Below are positions 1 to 6,375 of a DNA stretch of 12,859 nt, piece by piece (the stretch's first letter is position 1; each line of letters opens with the position of its first letter). The stretch lies in contig JALZVN010000019.1 in assembly GCA_023299965.1 (NCBI GenBank), positions 1 to 12,859 of the forward strand, in the 5' to 3' direction. The DNA is from Saprospiraceae bacterium (GTDB taxonomy: Bacteria; Bacteroidota; Bacteroidia; Chitinophagales; Saprospiraceae). The translations under genes and the position numbers were made by a program. A model generated the notes under the pieces. It was not told the origin of the DNA and did no database searches. It saw only the letters and a program-made list of their open reading frames with translations.

Positions 1-2
1 TA

Positions 3-1538
3 ATATTAACCAATATAAATCAATATATAAGTTCGTTACAGTCTGACATAGTACAAGACAAAATGTCGGATATCCTAATTTCTAAGGCCATTAACCTAGA
101 TTTTGAGTACTTCGACTCTGATACCTATCACGATACGTTTCAAAGAGCTATAAACTTAGGAGGCAAAATGCCACTCACCGTTTTTAGCTCATTTGTAAGT
201 TTCTTGCAAAATTTAGTGACCTTACTCGCTATCGGCTCCCTCCTCATGACGCTACACTGGAGCATTGCATTTATTCTAATTTTCATTGCTCTACCAGTTG
301 CCTTTGTAAGACATAAATACAGTGAAAAAACCATCGAACTTAAGGTCAAACAGACTCAAGAAGAACGAAAAGCAGGTTATCTAAAAAGAGTATTAACCAT
401 ATCAGAGTACGCAAAAGAAGTTAGAGTATTCAACTTTGGAAAAAAATTGCTTGACCAATTTCTAACACTTAGAAAAGTACTTAGAAAGGAAAAAAGAAAC
501 TTATATAAACGTCAGTTGATAGGAGTTAGCCTCACACAATCAGCGGAAGCCGTTGCAATCGTTGGGGCTCTTTCAATAATAATTTTCAAAGCTGTAGATG
601 GGCAAACTAGTGTTGGAGATATCGCTTTATACTTTACTGCCTTCCAAAAAGGTCAAAGCAGTATAAATGCTTCACTAAGATCTCTAATACTAATACATGA
701 AAACAAACTAAACATTGATCTTATTTTTGAATTCTTAAATCTAAAAAACAAAACCGTCAATGAAAAACTTTCTTTGCCTAGCGTTCCAAAAATAGAATCC
801 TTAGAACTAAAAAATATTTCTTTTACTTATCCTGGCACTGCCAATCCAGTGATAAAAGATGTCAGTGAAAAATTTGAGAAAGGAAATATATATGCATTCG
901 TTGGCGAAAATGGATCTGGTAAAACAACTCTAATTAAACTTATTAATAGACTCTATAAGCCACAATCTGGAAGTATCGTTATAAATAACACGTTAAATAT
1001 TAATTCATTAAGTGTAACTAGTTTAAGAGAAAGAATATCTGTTATTTTCCAATATTTTTCGAAATATAATTTGAGCATTAAACAAAACATAAGTTTATCA
1101 AATTACAATCAACCGATCGATGAAGACAAGATAATTAAGGCAACTGAATTGTCTAAGTCAGATTCATTCATTCAAAAATTTAATCAAAAGCTAGAAACAA
1201 AACTCGGCAGATCCTTTAGAAATGGAAAAGAATTAAGTGGTGGACAATGGCAAAAAATCGCTCTTGCTCGAGCATTCTATAAAGACGCTGATTTCTTAAT
1301 ACTAGATGAACCAACTAGCTTTATTGATCCAATATCAGAAGATGATATCTTTAATAACTTAAGAGAAATTGGCAAAAATAAAATACTAATACTAGTAACA
1401 CACAGGATTTATAATCTAAAAGCGGTTGACAAAATTATTGTCATGGATAAAGGCAAAATAGTAGAATCTGGTAGTCATGATGCCCTACTTAAAATCGATG
1501 GTCTTTATAAAAGAATGTTTGAAAAACAAGAGCATTAA
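3..1538 (+). CDS. ABC exporter, fused permease-ATPase, 5' end outside window
   Basis: The frame is open from base 3 without a stop, so the ATG at 63 is internal and the real start lies to the left; 511 codons are visible against roughly 580-600 for the family. The N-terminal half holds transmembrane segments (about residues 60-110 and 180-260 of the visible part) of a type-I exporter permease. The C-terminal half is a complete ATPase: Walker A GENGSGKTT (K307), Q-loop Q350 followed by YFSKYNLS, signature LSGGQ (411-415), Walker B ILDE (D435, E436) and H-loop H467. The D-loop reads SFID rather than the usual SALD. The Q-loop context (Q-F-x-x-Y-x-L-S, then N-I) resembles exporters of peptide and RiPP clusters, which is an inference. 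It would use ATP to export a substrate, perhaps a modified peptide, across the inner membrane. A decayed relative of its C terminus lies at 6221-6370. No clear terminator follows it. Confidence 0.93.
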   Translation: MLTNINQYISSLQSDIVQDKMSDILISKAINLDFEYFDSDTYHDTFQRAINLGGKMPLTVFSSFVSFLQNLVTLLAIGSLLMTLHWSIAFILIFIALPVAFVRHKYSEKTIELKVKQTQEERKAGYLKRVLTISEYAKEVRVFNFGKKLLDQFLTLRKVLRKEKRNLYKRQLIGVSLTQSAEAVAIVGALSIIIFKAVDGQTSVGDIALYFTAFQKGQSSINASLRSLILIHENKLNIDLIFEFLNLKNKTVNEKLSLPSVPKIESLELKNISFTYPGTANPVIKDVSEKFEKGNIYAFVGENGSGKTTLIKLINRLYKPQSGSIVINNTLNINSLSVTSLRERISVIFQYFSKYNLSIKQNISLSNYNQPIDEDKIIKATELSKSDSFIQKFNQKLETKLGRSFRNGKELSGGQWQKIALARAFYKDADFLILDEPTSFIDPISEDDIFNNLREIGKNKILILVTHRIYNLKAVDKIIVMDKGKIVESGSHDALLKIDGLYKRMFEKQEH

Positions 1539-2001
1539 CCTATTCTTGTTTTGATAGTTTTATGTAAAAATGGTCATGAAAAAAGCTCAAAGATAGAGCA
1601 TGAAAGTCAGCCCAAATATTTTGATCCCAATCAGTCAATAAACTTGGCTACGTAAAAAATAAGCATTTTCACTAAAATAAGTGCAAGAACTGCAATGTGA
1701 TAGAAATGGATTGACGAGTCCTAAATTACCCCTAAAAAACATACCTAAGTAGTAGGATATATCTAGAGAATTAGATTTGGGAAGGCTTTGGAGGACTCCT
1801 AAAGGCTTAAAAACTGTATATCAGATTGTATTTTATAGGAGAATCGTACTTATTCAGGACGCCGAGGCATACCTATATGACAAATCAAGAATCAAAATGA
1901 CCTCATTAATATAAGACAAACTAGTAATATGGAATAAAATAATATTGATTTTACACAATTACGTGTGATATTCAGTTGCTGCTTTTCAATATATCCCTAT
2001 A
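1539..2001. other. AT-rich intergenic stretch, no supported gene
   Basis: This 463-base gap follows the exporter and holds no ORF with a normal start of useful length. In plus frame 1 there is an open run of 52 codons from 1756 to the TAA at 1912-1914, without an ATG at its beginning; that frame then meets a TGA at 1966-1968 and runs on into the gene starting at 2002. The peptide (for example RTPKGLKTVYQIVFYRR) is not one I recognise. On the minus strand there are two short hydrophobic open stretches, also without clear starts. A TAnnTTTG-like element occurs at 1772-1779 but has no matching -33 element. The stretch may contain the promoter of the next gene or eroded coding sequence. Confidence 0.5.
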
Positions 2002-3891
2002 TTGTACTTCTACTTAAAAACAAAAAACATTAAAGACAAAATCATACATAATCTCTCGCGAGTGTGCCTATTGGGTATATTCTTATTAGGAGTGTTGACC
2101 ATTCCTGAAGATTTGTTTGCTATGAATGACTCTAGCATTAGGTCAATAGGTATTGGAATATGCTTAGTTGTCTTTTCAGTAAGTCAGTTATTTTTACCCT
2201 CTAAAAAAATCAACTTTCACTCTGTTGACATTTGGTGGATGATACTAATTGTTTTCACTGGATTTAGTGCTTTATGGTCTTTAAACGGTTCATATGCCAT
2301 ATATGGCTGTTTCAGTACGATCTTGCTGTATTGCTGTTTTTCTGCCTTTCAATCTTCAGAAATCAGATCCGATGAAAATATTAACAGCATTTTTTGGACC
2401 TCAACTATCTTATTTCTAAGTATTTTAATCATGCTATCTGCAGCCATCTTTACTTATATGGGGGCAGAAAACTTACAAGATTTTGCCAAGAATAAGTATT
2501 CCTATGCCCTTTTTAAAAATAGTGATATTCTAATCTCAATCGCCTTATTGTTAGCACCTTATATCGCATTCACGAGTAAAAATGTCCACAAAGCAATTGC
2601 ACCAACACTGTTTATAATCACCTCCATTATAATATTAACGATCCAACCTTTAAAAGCTGCACTAGTATTAGTCTTTCTAGCAAGTATTTATATCCTATTC
2701 AATGCTAAGCTAAAACAGATTAATAAATACCTAATTCTTGGAGGTGCTATTATTGTTCTCTTTGCTGGTTTGATATACGGTCCAGTAGACAAAGTGGTTT
2801 TAGCAAGTCAAACCAAATTTACGCAGGAATCAGTTGATCAAAATGATCGCATACAGTTGTGGAGAAACAGCATGCGACTAACAAAAAGATCTCCTTTTAT
2901 AGGTCATGGAAGCAACAATTGGGAGTTGGCCGTTGGACAATTTGGTTACGGCGTTTACAAAATCCCTACACAGGTAATTTCCCCAAAATTACACAGATAC
3001 AGTCATAGTATTGTCAGTCAAGTATTATCAGAATTGGGTCTTATTGGGTTCATAGCAGTTTTATATATTGCAGTGCTTCCTTGCTTACGACTTATCAATG
3101 AGAGGGTTATGCTTTCAAAATTAGAAGTGGCAGCTCTAGTAAGTGTGTCTACTTTTTTTCTACTAGGAATTATTTATGGTACTCCGCTTAGTTACTACAA
3201 GGATTTTCAAGGAATAGTATTAATATTTGTAATTGGATTGGCGATTATAAGCACAAAAAGTAATCTTAGTACCACCCTATTCACTACCCACAATAAAGCA
3301 ATTAATTTAATGATACTGGTTGGTGCTATGAGTACTATTATTTATTTCGGTAGAATTAGCCATGGTGAAACGCTTCAAGAAAAAGCTGTAACTGCTATCA
3401 TATCTAAAGACTATGAGACTTCAGAAAAACTTGCAACTAAGGCTTTAGAAATCATCCCTGAATCAAAAAATTACCAAATTTTATTTGAGTCTTTAGTACA
3501 ACAAAATAAAAATACAAGAGCAACTCAAGTAATAAAAGAAGCTTTAAGAAAAGACCCTCATAATGCTATTTTACTATACACACATGCCGACCATATTTTT
3601 TCTTTGGGAAATATTGATAAAGCAATATTGCTTAGTAAAAAAGCATTCAAGGTAGCACCTAATTACCTCTACAATAAAGCTCTTTCTGCAAAATGTGTAT
3701 TCATCAAAAATCCTCAAATTGAAGTCTACAGAAAATTGCTGAAGATAGATGCTGAATTTACGGCATCAATACAACTTAAAGACCCGGAAATCTTTACCCC
3801 TGAAAATTTAAAACTGAAAAATGTAAAGAAAGATTTTAGTCAATTTATCAATGATAACAAATCAAAAATCCGCAAATCAAACAAAAATTAA
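2002..3891 (+). CDS. O-antigen ligase/polymerase-like membrane protein with C-terminal TPRs
   Basis: A 629-residue protein with about ten to twelve hydrophobic segments up to roughly residue 455, then a soluble tail. The Wzy_C/O-antigen ligase signature is clear: DRIQLW (282-287), then PFIGHG (298-303), and in the same large loop HRYSH (331-335) followed by SELGLIG (343-349). In this family (WaaL, PglL, Wzy) Arg and His residues of this periplasmic loop are functionally important, and the enzymes transfer or polymerise undecaprenyl-linked glycans. Residues about 461-560 form TPR-like helical pairs (for example AIISKDYETSEKLATKAL), so this is the ligase-plus-TPR architecture seen in many Bacteroidota. 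Acceptor and substrate cannot be told. The start is uncertain: no in-frame ATG lies between the TGA at 1966 and residue 41, so TTG at 2002 is chosen because it keeps the first membrane helix (about residues 18-36). No neighbouring glycosyltransferases are seen. Confidence 0.85.
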   Translation: MYFYLKTKNIKDKIIHNLSRVCLLGIFLLGVLTIPEDLFAMNDSSIRSIGIGICLVVFSVSQLFLPSKKINFHSVDIWWMILIVFTGFSALWSLNGSYAIYGCFSTILLYCCFSAFQSSEIRSDENINSIFWTSTILFLSILIMLSAAIFTYMGAENLQDFAKNKYSYALFKNSDILISIALLLAPYIAFTSKNVHKAIAPTLFIITSIIILTIQPLKAALVLVFLASIYILFNAKLKQINKYLILGGAIIVLFAGLIYGPVDKVVLASQTKFTQESVDQNDRIQLWRNSMRLTKRSPFIGHGSNNWELAVGQFGYGVYKIPTQVISPKLHRYSHSIVSQVLSELGLIGFIAVLYIAVLPCLRLINERVMLSKLEVAALVSVSTFFLLGIIYGTPLSYYKDFQGIVLIFVIGLAIISTKSNLSTTLFTTHNKAINLMILVGAMSTIIYFGRISHGETLQEKAVTAIISKDYETSEKLATKALEIIPESKNYQILFESLVQQNKNTRATQVIKEALRKDPHNAILLYTHADHIFSLGNIDKAILLSKKAFKVAPNYLYNKALSAKCVFIKNPQIEVYRKLLKIDAEFTASIQLKDPEIFTPENLKLKNVKKDFSQFINDNKSKIRKSNKN

Positions 3892-3894
3892 TAA

Positions 3895-3929
3895 AAAAAC
3901 GGGACATGCGTTCAGCATATCCCGTTTTT
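3895..3929. terminator. Bidirectional intrinsic terminator between convergent genes
   Basis: The arms AAAAACGGGACATG (3895-3908) and CATATCCCGTTTTT (3916-3929) pair over 14 bp with one C/A mismatch around a 7-base loop. The GC core is followed by five T on the plus strand and by seven T on the minus strand (A-run 3893-3899). It begins 3 bases after the stop of the ligase-like gene and lies 32 bases beyond the stop of the minus-strand lipoprotein gene, so it can serve both. Confidence 0.9.
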
Positions 3930-3961
3930 CCTTTAATGTATATTGATATTTTTTTCAATAC

Positions 3962-4819
3962 TTATTCCGCATAAGCACCAGTAGGTATATCAAATGCACT
4001 CAAGTCCATTCTATCCTTTGAGTAAGAAAAATTACTGTACTTTGTTTCTCTTCTAACTTCACCTAACTTGCCATCTTCCCACTTTACACTCTTAGCAACA
4101 CTTGGAAACTTAAGACCATTTACATCTTGCCATACAAATTGCAGAGCACTATATTTTTCTGCGTTTGCAGCATCAAAGTAAGTTACCGAATAATTGATGA
4201 AATCGATCACATGCGTCTGAGGGTTTGCATAAAGGATATATTGATCTCCTGGTGCATCTCCAACGCCTGCTTTAAAGCTAGTCTTAAGAACAGCGTATTT
4301 CTTACCATTAACCATCTTCTCGCCTAAGTCTTCATACACGACACCCGGATCAGCTAATACGTATGGTAATGCTACAAAATAAAAGAATAGGTTATTCATA
4401 AAACGAGGCGATTGACCTGGAAATGAATCTCTGTGGGGACTTACCCATACTTTGTCTCCATTATTTCCTAAAGTGTACTTGCCTGCCACTGAATTAGTAG
4501 AACGTCGACTCTTAAGATCAACTACATGCATATCTGCAGTTGGACCTTCTCCTCTCGTAAATTTGAGTGTATTCATGGCATTCCATGCATCCAATCCCCC
4601 ATGTGCATCCAAGATCTTCTTGAAAAGTGGAGGATAATTCATCGCCTTCGAAGGTTGTGAGGTAGGCTGTGACGTTGCAATTGGCTGAGTAGTGGCTGCT
4701 ACTTTTGTAGCAGTATCTTTAGCCATGTCTTTTGCTTTTGAGGCTGCTGCATCTCCAGATTCGCAAGAAAAAATCCCTATCGAAAATAGTAGCGCAAATA
4801 GTAAAATGGTGTTTTTCAT
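3962..4819 (-). CDS. Predicted lipoprotein, DUF6503-like
   Basis: A 285-residue protein starting at an ATG preceded by an A-rich stretch (AAAATTAAAAA), typical of Bacteroidota starts. Residues 1-18 are a signal peptide ending in the lipobox IFSC, so Cys19 should be lipidated and the protein anchored to a membrane facing the periplasm or the surface. A low-complexity linker rich in Ala, Thr, Ser, Pro and Gln follows (about 24-60, with TQP/SQP repeats). The folded part begins with a helix around HGGLDAWNAMNTL (73-85) and continues as beta-rich sequence with alternating polar and hydrophobic residues. The HGGLxxWNxMxTL opening resembles the Bacteroidota DUF6503 family, which I associate with LolA-like barrel folds; this is from memory and the function is unknown. 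The gene stands alone, is less AT-rich than its surroundings, and ends at the shared terminator. It shows no link to the RiPP-like fragments beside it. Confidence 0.85.
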   Translation of the reverse strand: MKNTILLFALLFSIGIFSCESGDAAASKAKDMAKDTATKVAATTQPIATSQPTSQPSKAMNYPPLFKKILDAHGGLDAWNAMNTLKFTRGEGPTADMHVVDLKSRRSTNSVAGKYTLGNNGDKVWVSPHRDSFPGQSPRFMNNLFFYFVALPYVLADPGVVYEDLGEKMVNGKKYAVLKTSFKAGVGDAPGDQYILYANPQTHVIDFINYSVTYFDAANAEKYSALQFVWQDVNGLKFPSVAKSVKWEDGKLGEVRRETKYSNFSYSKDRMDLSAFDIPTGAYAE

Positions 4820-5093
4820 TTTTTAATTTTAGATGATATTGAATATATATTCTAAGTTGATTCTAAATGGCAATTTGGCAAATTTACATCATTTTTCCTT
4901 AAGAACGCCCCCCTTACATATTCAAAAAAGCCCTCAAGTCAATACATTTTGCAAAACATCTTGTCTAAATCATTCAATATCAATGAATCAAGTGCAATCA
5001 TCCATATAAAACTTATAAATACTGAAGCGAACCACAGTACCATTATTTACCTCGCATTGAACTACTACCTTCTAGCTTAAATTAGCTAATTTG
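4820..5093. other. AT-rich gap with one very small minus-strand ORF
   Basis: The stretch between the lipoprotein start and the kinase remnant contains the leader and probable promoter of the lipoprotein gene. It also holds a 34-codon minus-strand ORF from the ATG at 5043 to the TGA at 4939-4941, whose first half is hydrophobic (VLWFASVFISFIWMIAL) and could form one membrane helix. It has no recognisable ribosome site and no family I know. It might be a true small membrane peptide, the eroded 3' part of the kinase gene upstream of it, or chance. Confidence 0.3.
4879..4886 (-). promoter_or_regulatory. Possible -7 element of the lipoprotein gene
   Basis: The minus strand reads TAAATTTG, a match to the Bacteroidota -7 consensus TAnnTTTG, 59 bases before the ATG at 4819. 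No TTTG-type -33 element is found at the expected distance, so the call rests on the -7 box and its position alone. Confidence 0.3.
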
Positions 5094-5511
5094 TTAGAGA
5101 GATTTACGATCACCATTCAATAGACTAGATAATAAAGTTGATTTACCACAAAAAAAGTACTCCAAATCCTGTTTTAATTCCGCAAGTTTTAAATAAAAAA
5201 TATCATTCTATGGAAACACAACAATTAATATCACTCCCTTTAAAATCAATAAGGATTCTTCAATAAATAACTTATCATGTAACGTGATTTTTTTTTGAGT
5301 TTTTTTTGACAAAAAATTAAATCCCTCTGCAAAGGCAATAAAGTAATGCCTTGAACTCAAATGGAAAAGAGACTTAGTAAGGAAACCTTTGTGATTTTAC
5401 AATATCAAAGATTAATATTCAATAATAGAATCTATATGTTTCCATTCTATCCCAGTCAAAATATTCTATTGTCCAGGATGCTATCAATCCGTATACATCG
5501 TAATGATTCAA
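5094..5511 (-). pseudogene. Remnant of HprK-related (RiPP-type) kinase
   Basis: The reading begins after AAGGAG (5515-5520) at TTG 5511, where ATTG may derive from ATG. The first 30 codons contain HYDVYGLIAS, like the YxxYGLxIxS opening of HprK-related kinases, and end in a TGA (5419-5421). After a frameshift the frame is open from 5396 to 5097 with one stop (TAG 5208-5210). It reads YFIAFAEGFNFL, then KKITLHDKLFIEESLLILKG, then, past the stop, NDIFYLKLAELK and EYFFCGKSTLLSSLLNGD. The order matches the family: a YF...G...FL strand, a leucine-rich LLG-like helix, an LHASAV-like strand, then F-x-G before the P-loop. FCG joined directly to KST lacks the usual GPSGxG core, as if about 15 bases were lost in frame. 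Everything after the P-loop is missing. HprK homologues such as PadeK and ThcoK phosphorylate lasso precursors. Intact activity is excluded; the family call is inferred from motifs. Confidence 0.6.
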
Positions 5512-5540
5512 TTACTCCTTGAAGTCAAATAACTAATGGC

Positions 5541-5635
5541 TACCTCTATTAACTATACTCTTGCTTGATCAAAAAAATTCTTAAACGAATCGAAAGCACA
5601 GCTACTTCCAACTCAAGAAACAGCTAATAGAGGTA
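5541..5635. repeat. 11-bp perfect inverted repeat, 73-base spacer
   Basis: TACCTCTATTA (5541-5551) is repeated in inverse orientation as TAATAGAGGTA (5625-5635). The flanks allow further partial pairing (14 of 18 positions including mismatches). The repeat lies inside the decayed gene region. It could be the ends of a very small insertion or a fold-back structure, or chance in AT-rich DNA. No target-site duplication is evident. Confidence 0.5.
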
Positions 5636-5692
5636 CCCTAAGGCAAATTCCTCATTTAGTGAGCCAATTAAAGACCTATGCACTGGAAGTAC
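5552..5692 (-). pseudogene. Hydrophobic fragment, possibly lasso B2 N terminus
   Basis: One minus-strand frame is open for 22 codons (5692-5627, including VLPVHRSLIGSLNEEF), has a TAG at 5624-5626, and is open for 24 more codons (5623-5552, including LFLELEVAVLSIRLRIFLIK) before TAA. A short LPxxxR segment followed by a Leu-rich amphipathic helix is how many lasso B2 leader peptidases begin, and the position between a PqqD-like fragment and a kinase fragment would suit. None of the catalytic Cys or AHAW-type motifs of B2 is present, and the plus strand is also open here. Treat it as a weak suggestion only. Confidence 0.2.
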
Positions 5693-5849
5693 TTAATTTG
5701 AACAAAAATAAATGAAATTCATTTAGGCTAGAATCATTCTATCGTCACTTCCTTTGTCATTCCTACTCATTCTCTTAAGGGATGAGAAAACTAGTAGAAA
5801 CTAAAGTCATGGATTTAAAGCCCATAGATTTAGCAAATTTTTGAAATCA

Positions 5850-6006
5850 CTAAATACTCTGGGTATTAGTCCATATTGCAAAAGAAATAGCATTCATTTC
5901 ATAATACAAACCATTATCAGTGTTCACTGATTACGATCTCATTATCAACCTCCCTAATTAAGTATTCATCATTATTTTTGTTTATAAAACTTGATAAATT
6001 CACCAT
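5850..6006 (-). pseudogene. Frameshifted, truncated PqqD-like (RiPP recognition) gene
   Basis: An ATG at 6006 opens 29 codons ending NDEYLIREVDNEIVISEH and TGA (5917-5919). Skipping one base (T at 5919) continues directly into DNGLYYEMNAISFAIWTNTQSI and a TAG at 5850-5852. Joined, the piece spells the PqqD pattern: EVD-x-E-x-V, six residues, G-x-YY-x-x-N-x-x-x-x-x-IW, with the family's spacing from the E of D-x-E to IW. PqqD-like domains bind leader peptides of RiPP precursors; the stand-alone lasso form is called B1. The family is usually about 85-95 residues, so the C-terminal helices are missing or unrecognisable after the stop. At least two lesions make it non-functional. It is followed on the same strand by the B2-like and kinase fragments, in the order expected of a RiPP operon. 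Confidence 0.62.
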
Positions 6007-6220
6007 TTTTTATGTAAATTCTATCTGATTATAATTAAGTATACCATAATTAGATCTCTACTTGCCTTTTGCACGTACTATTCCTATTAATACTCTTATC
6101 TCTTTTTAAATTATCATTAGAGGTTTCTATCGTGAACGGAAATATTAAATTGCAAAATTTGCCCTATCATCATAGCCTTCGGTCAAATTCATAACCAGAA
6201 ATGCAGCAATATATATTAAG

Positions 6221-6370
6221 CTTATCCACAATGACATTAATTTTAACTTTATGATCGACAAAATTATAGTCATATACAATGAAAAAATTGGAGGACAAGA
6301 TTTTCATCCGGATATAATAGCACTGAATGGTCTCTGCAAAGAAATGTTCGAAAAGCAAGATATAAGTTAG
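6221..6370 (+). pseudogene. Remnant of a second ABC exporter C terminus
   Basis: The frame is open from 6176 to the TAG at 6368-6370. From 6257 it reads DKIIVIYNEKI and, near the end, NGLCKEMFEKQDIS. Aligned without gaps to the C terminus of the exporter at the left edge (DKIIVMDKGKI and DGLYKRMFEKQEH), 16 of about 35 residues are identical, and both end within two residues of the same point. The stretch before DK (6221-6256) corresponds in length to the H-loop region but the TH pair is not conserved. Walker A, signature and Walker B are absent. Further upstream (6054-6194, another frame) a hydrophobic run followed by GNIKLQNL might be the permease-ATPase junction, which is weaker. The stop lies 5 bases before the nucleotidyltransferase ATG, so the two genes were probably once adjacent in one operon. 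Confidence 0.7.
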
Positions 6371-6375
6371 TAAAC

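Noticed and set aside
63..65. ATG as start of the ABC exporter
   Set aside because: The same frame is open back to base 3 with sequence typical of the region before this point, and the protein would lack part of its permease; the true start is outside the window.
1585..1599. GCTC/GAGC hairpin after the ABC exporter as terminator
   Set aside because: Only four to five pairs and no T-tract.
5274..5296. Hairpin ATCAT/GTGAT followed by nine T, as a plus-strand terminator
   Set aside because: The stem is only five pairs with one wobble, no plus-strand gene ends nearby, and the T-run is explained by Lys codons of the minus-strand kinase remnant.
5332..5352. AAGGCA/TGCCTT hairpin
   Set aside because: A six-pair stem with a 9-base loop and no adjacent T-run; within the kinase remnant.
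5361..5522. 53-codon plus-strand ORF beginning MEKRLSKETF
   Set aside because: It lies antisense to the better supported kinase remnant, has no ribosome site and no recognisable family. A small protein cannot be fully excluded.
5536..5712. Plus-strand frame with an ATG at 5536, an in-frame TGA, then 47 open codons (including LRQIPHLVSQLKTYALEVL)
   Set aside because: No family was recognised; briefly considered as ABC permease remnant, but the minus-strand PqqD fragment lies between it and the ABC tail, so the order does not fit.
6170..6358. 62-codon minus-strand ORF
   Set aside because: It is the antisense shadow of the ABC C-terminal remnant, which has homology on the plus strand.
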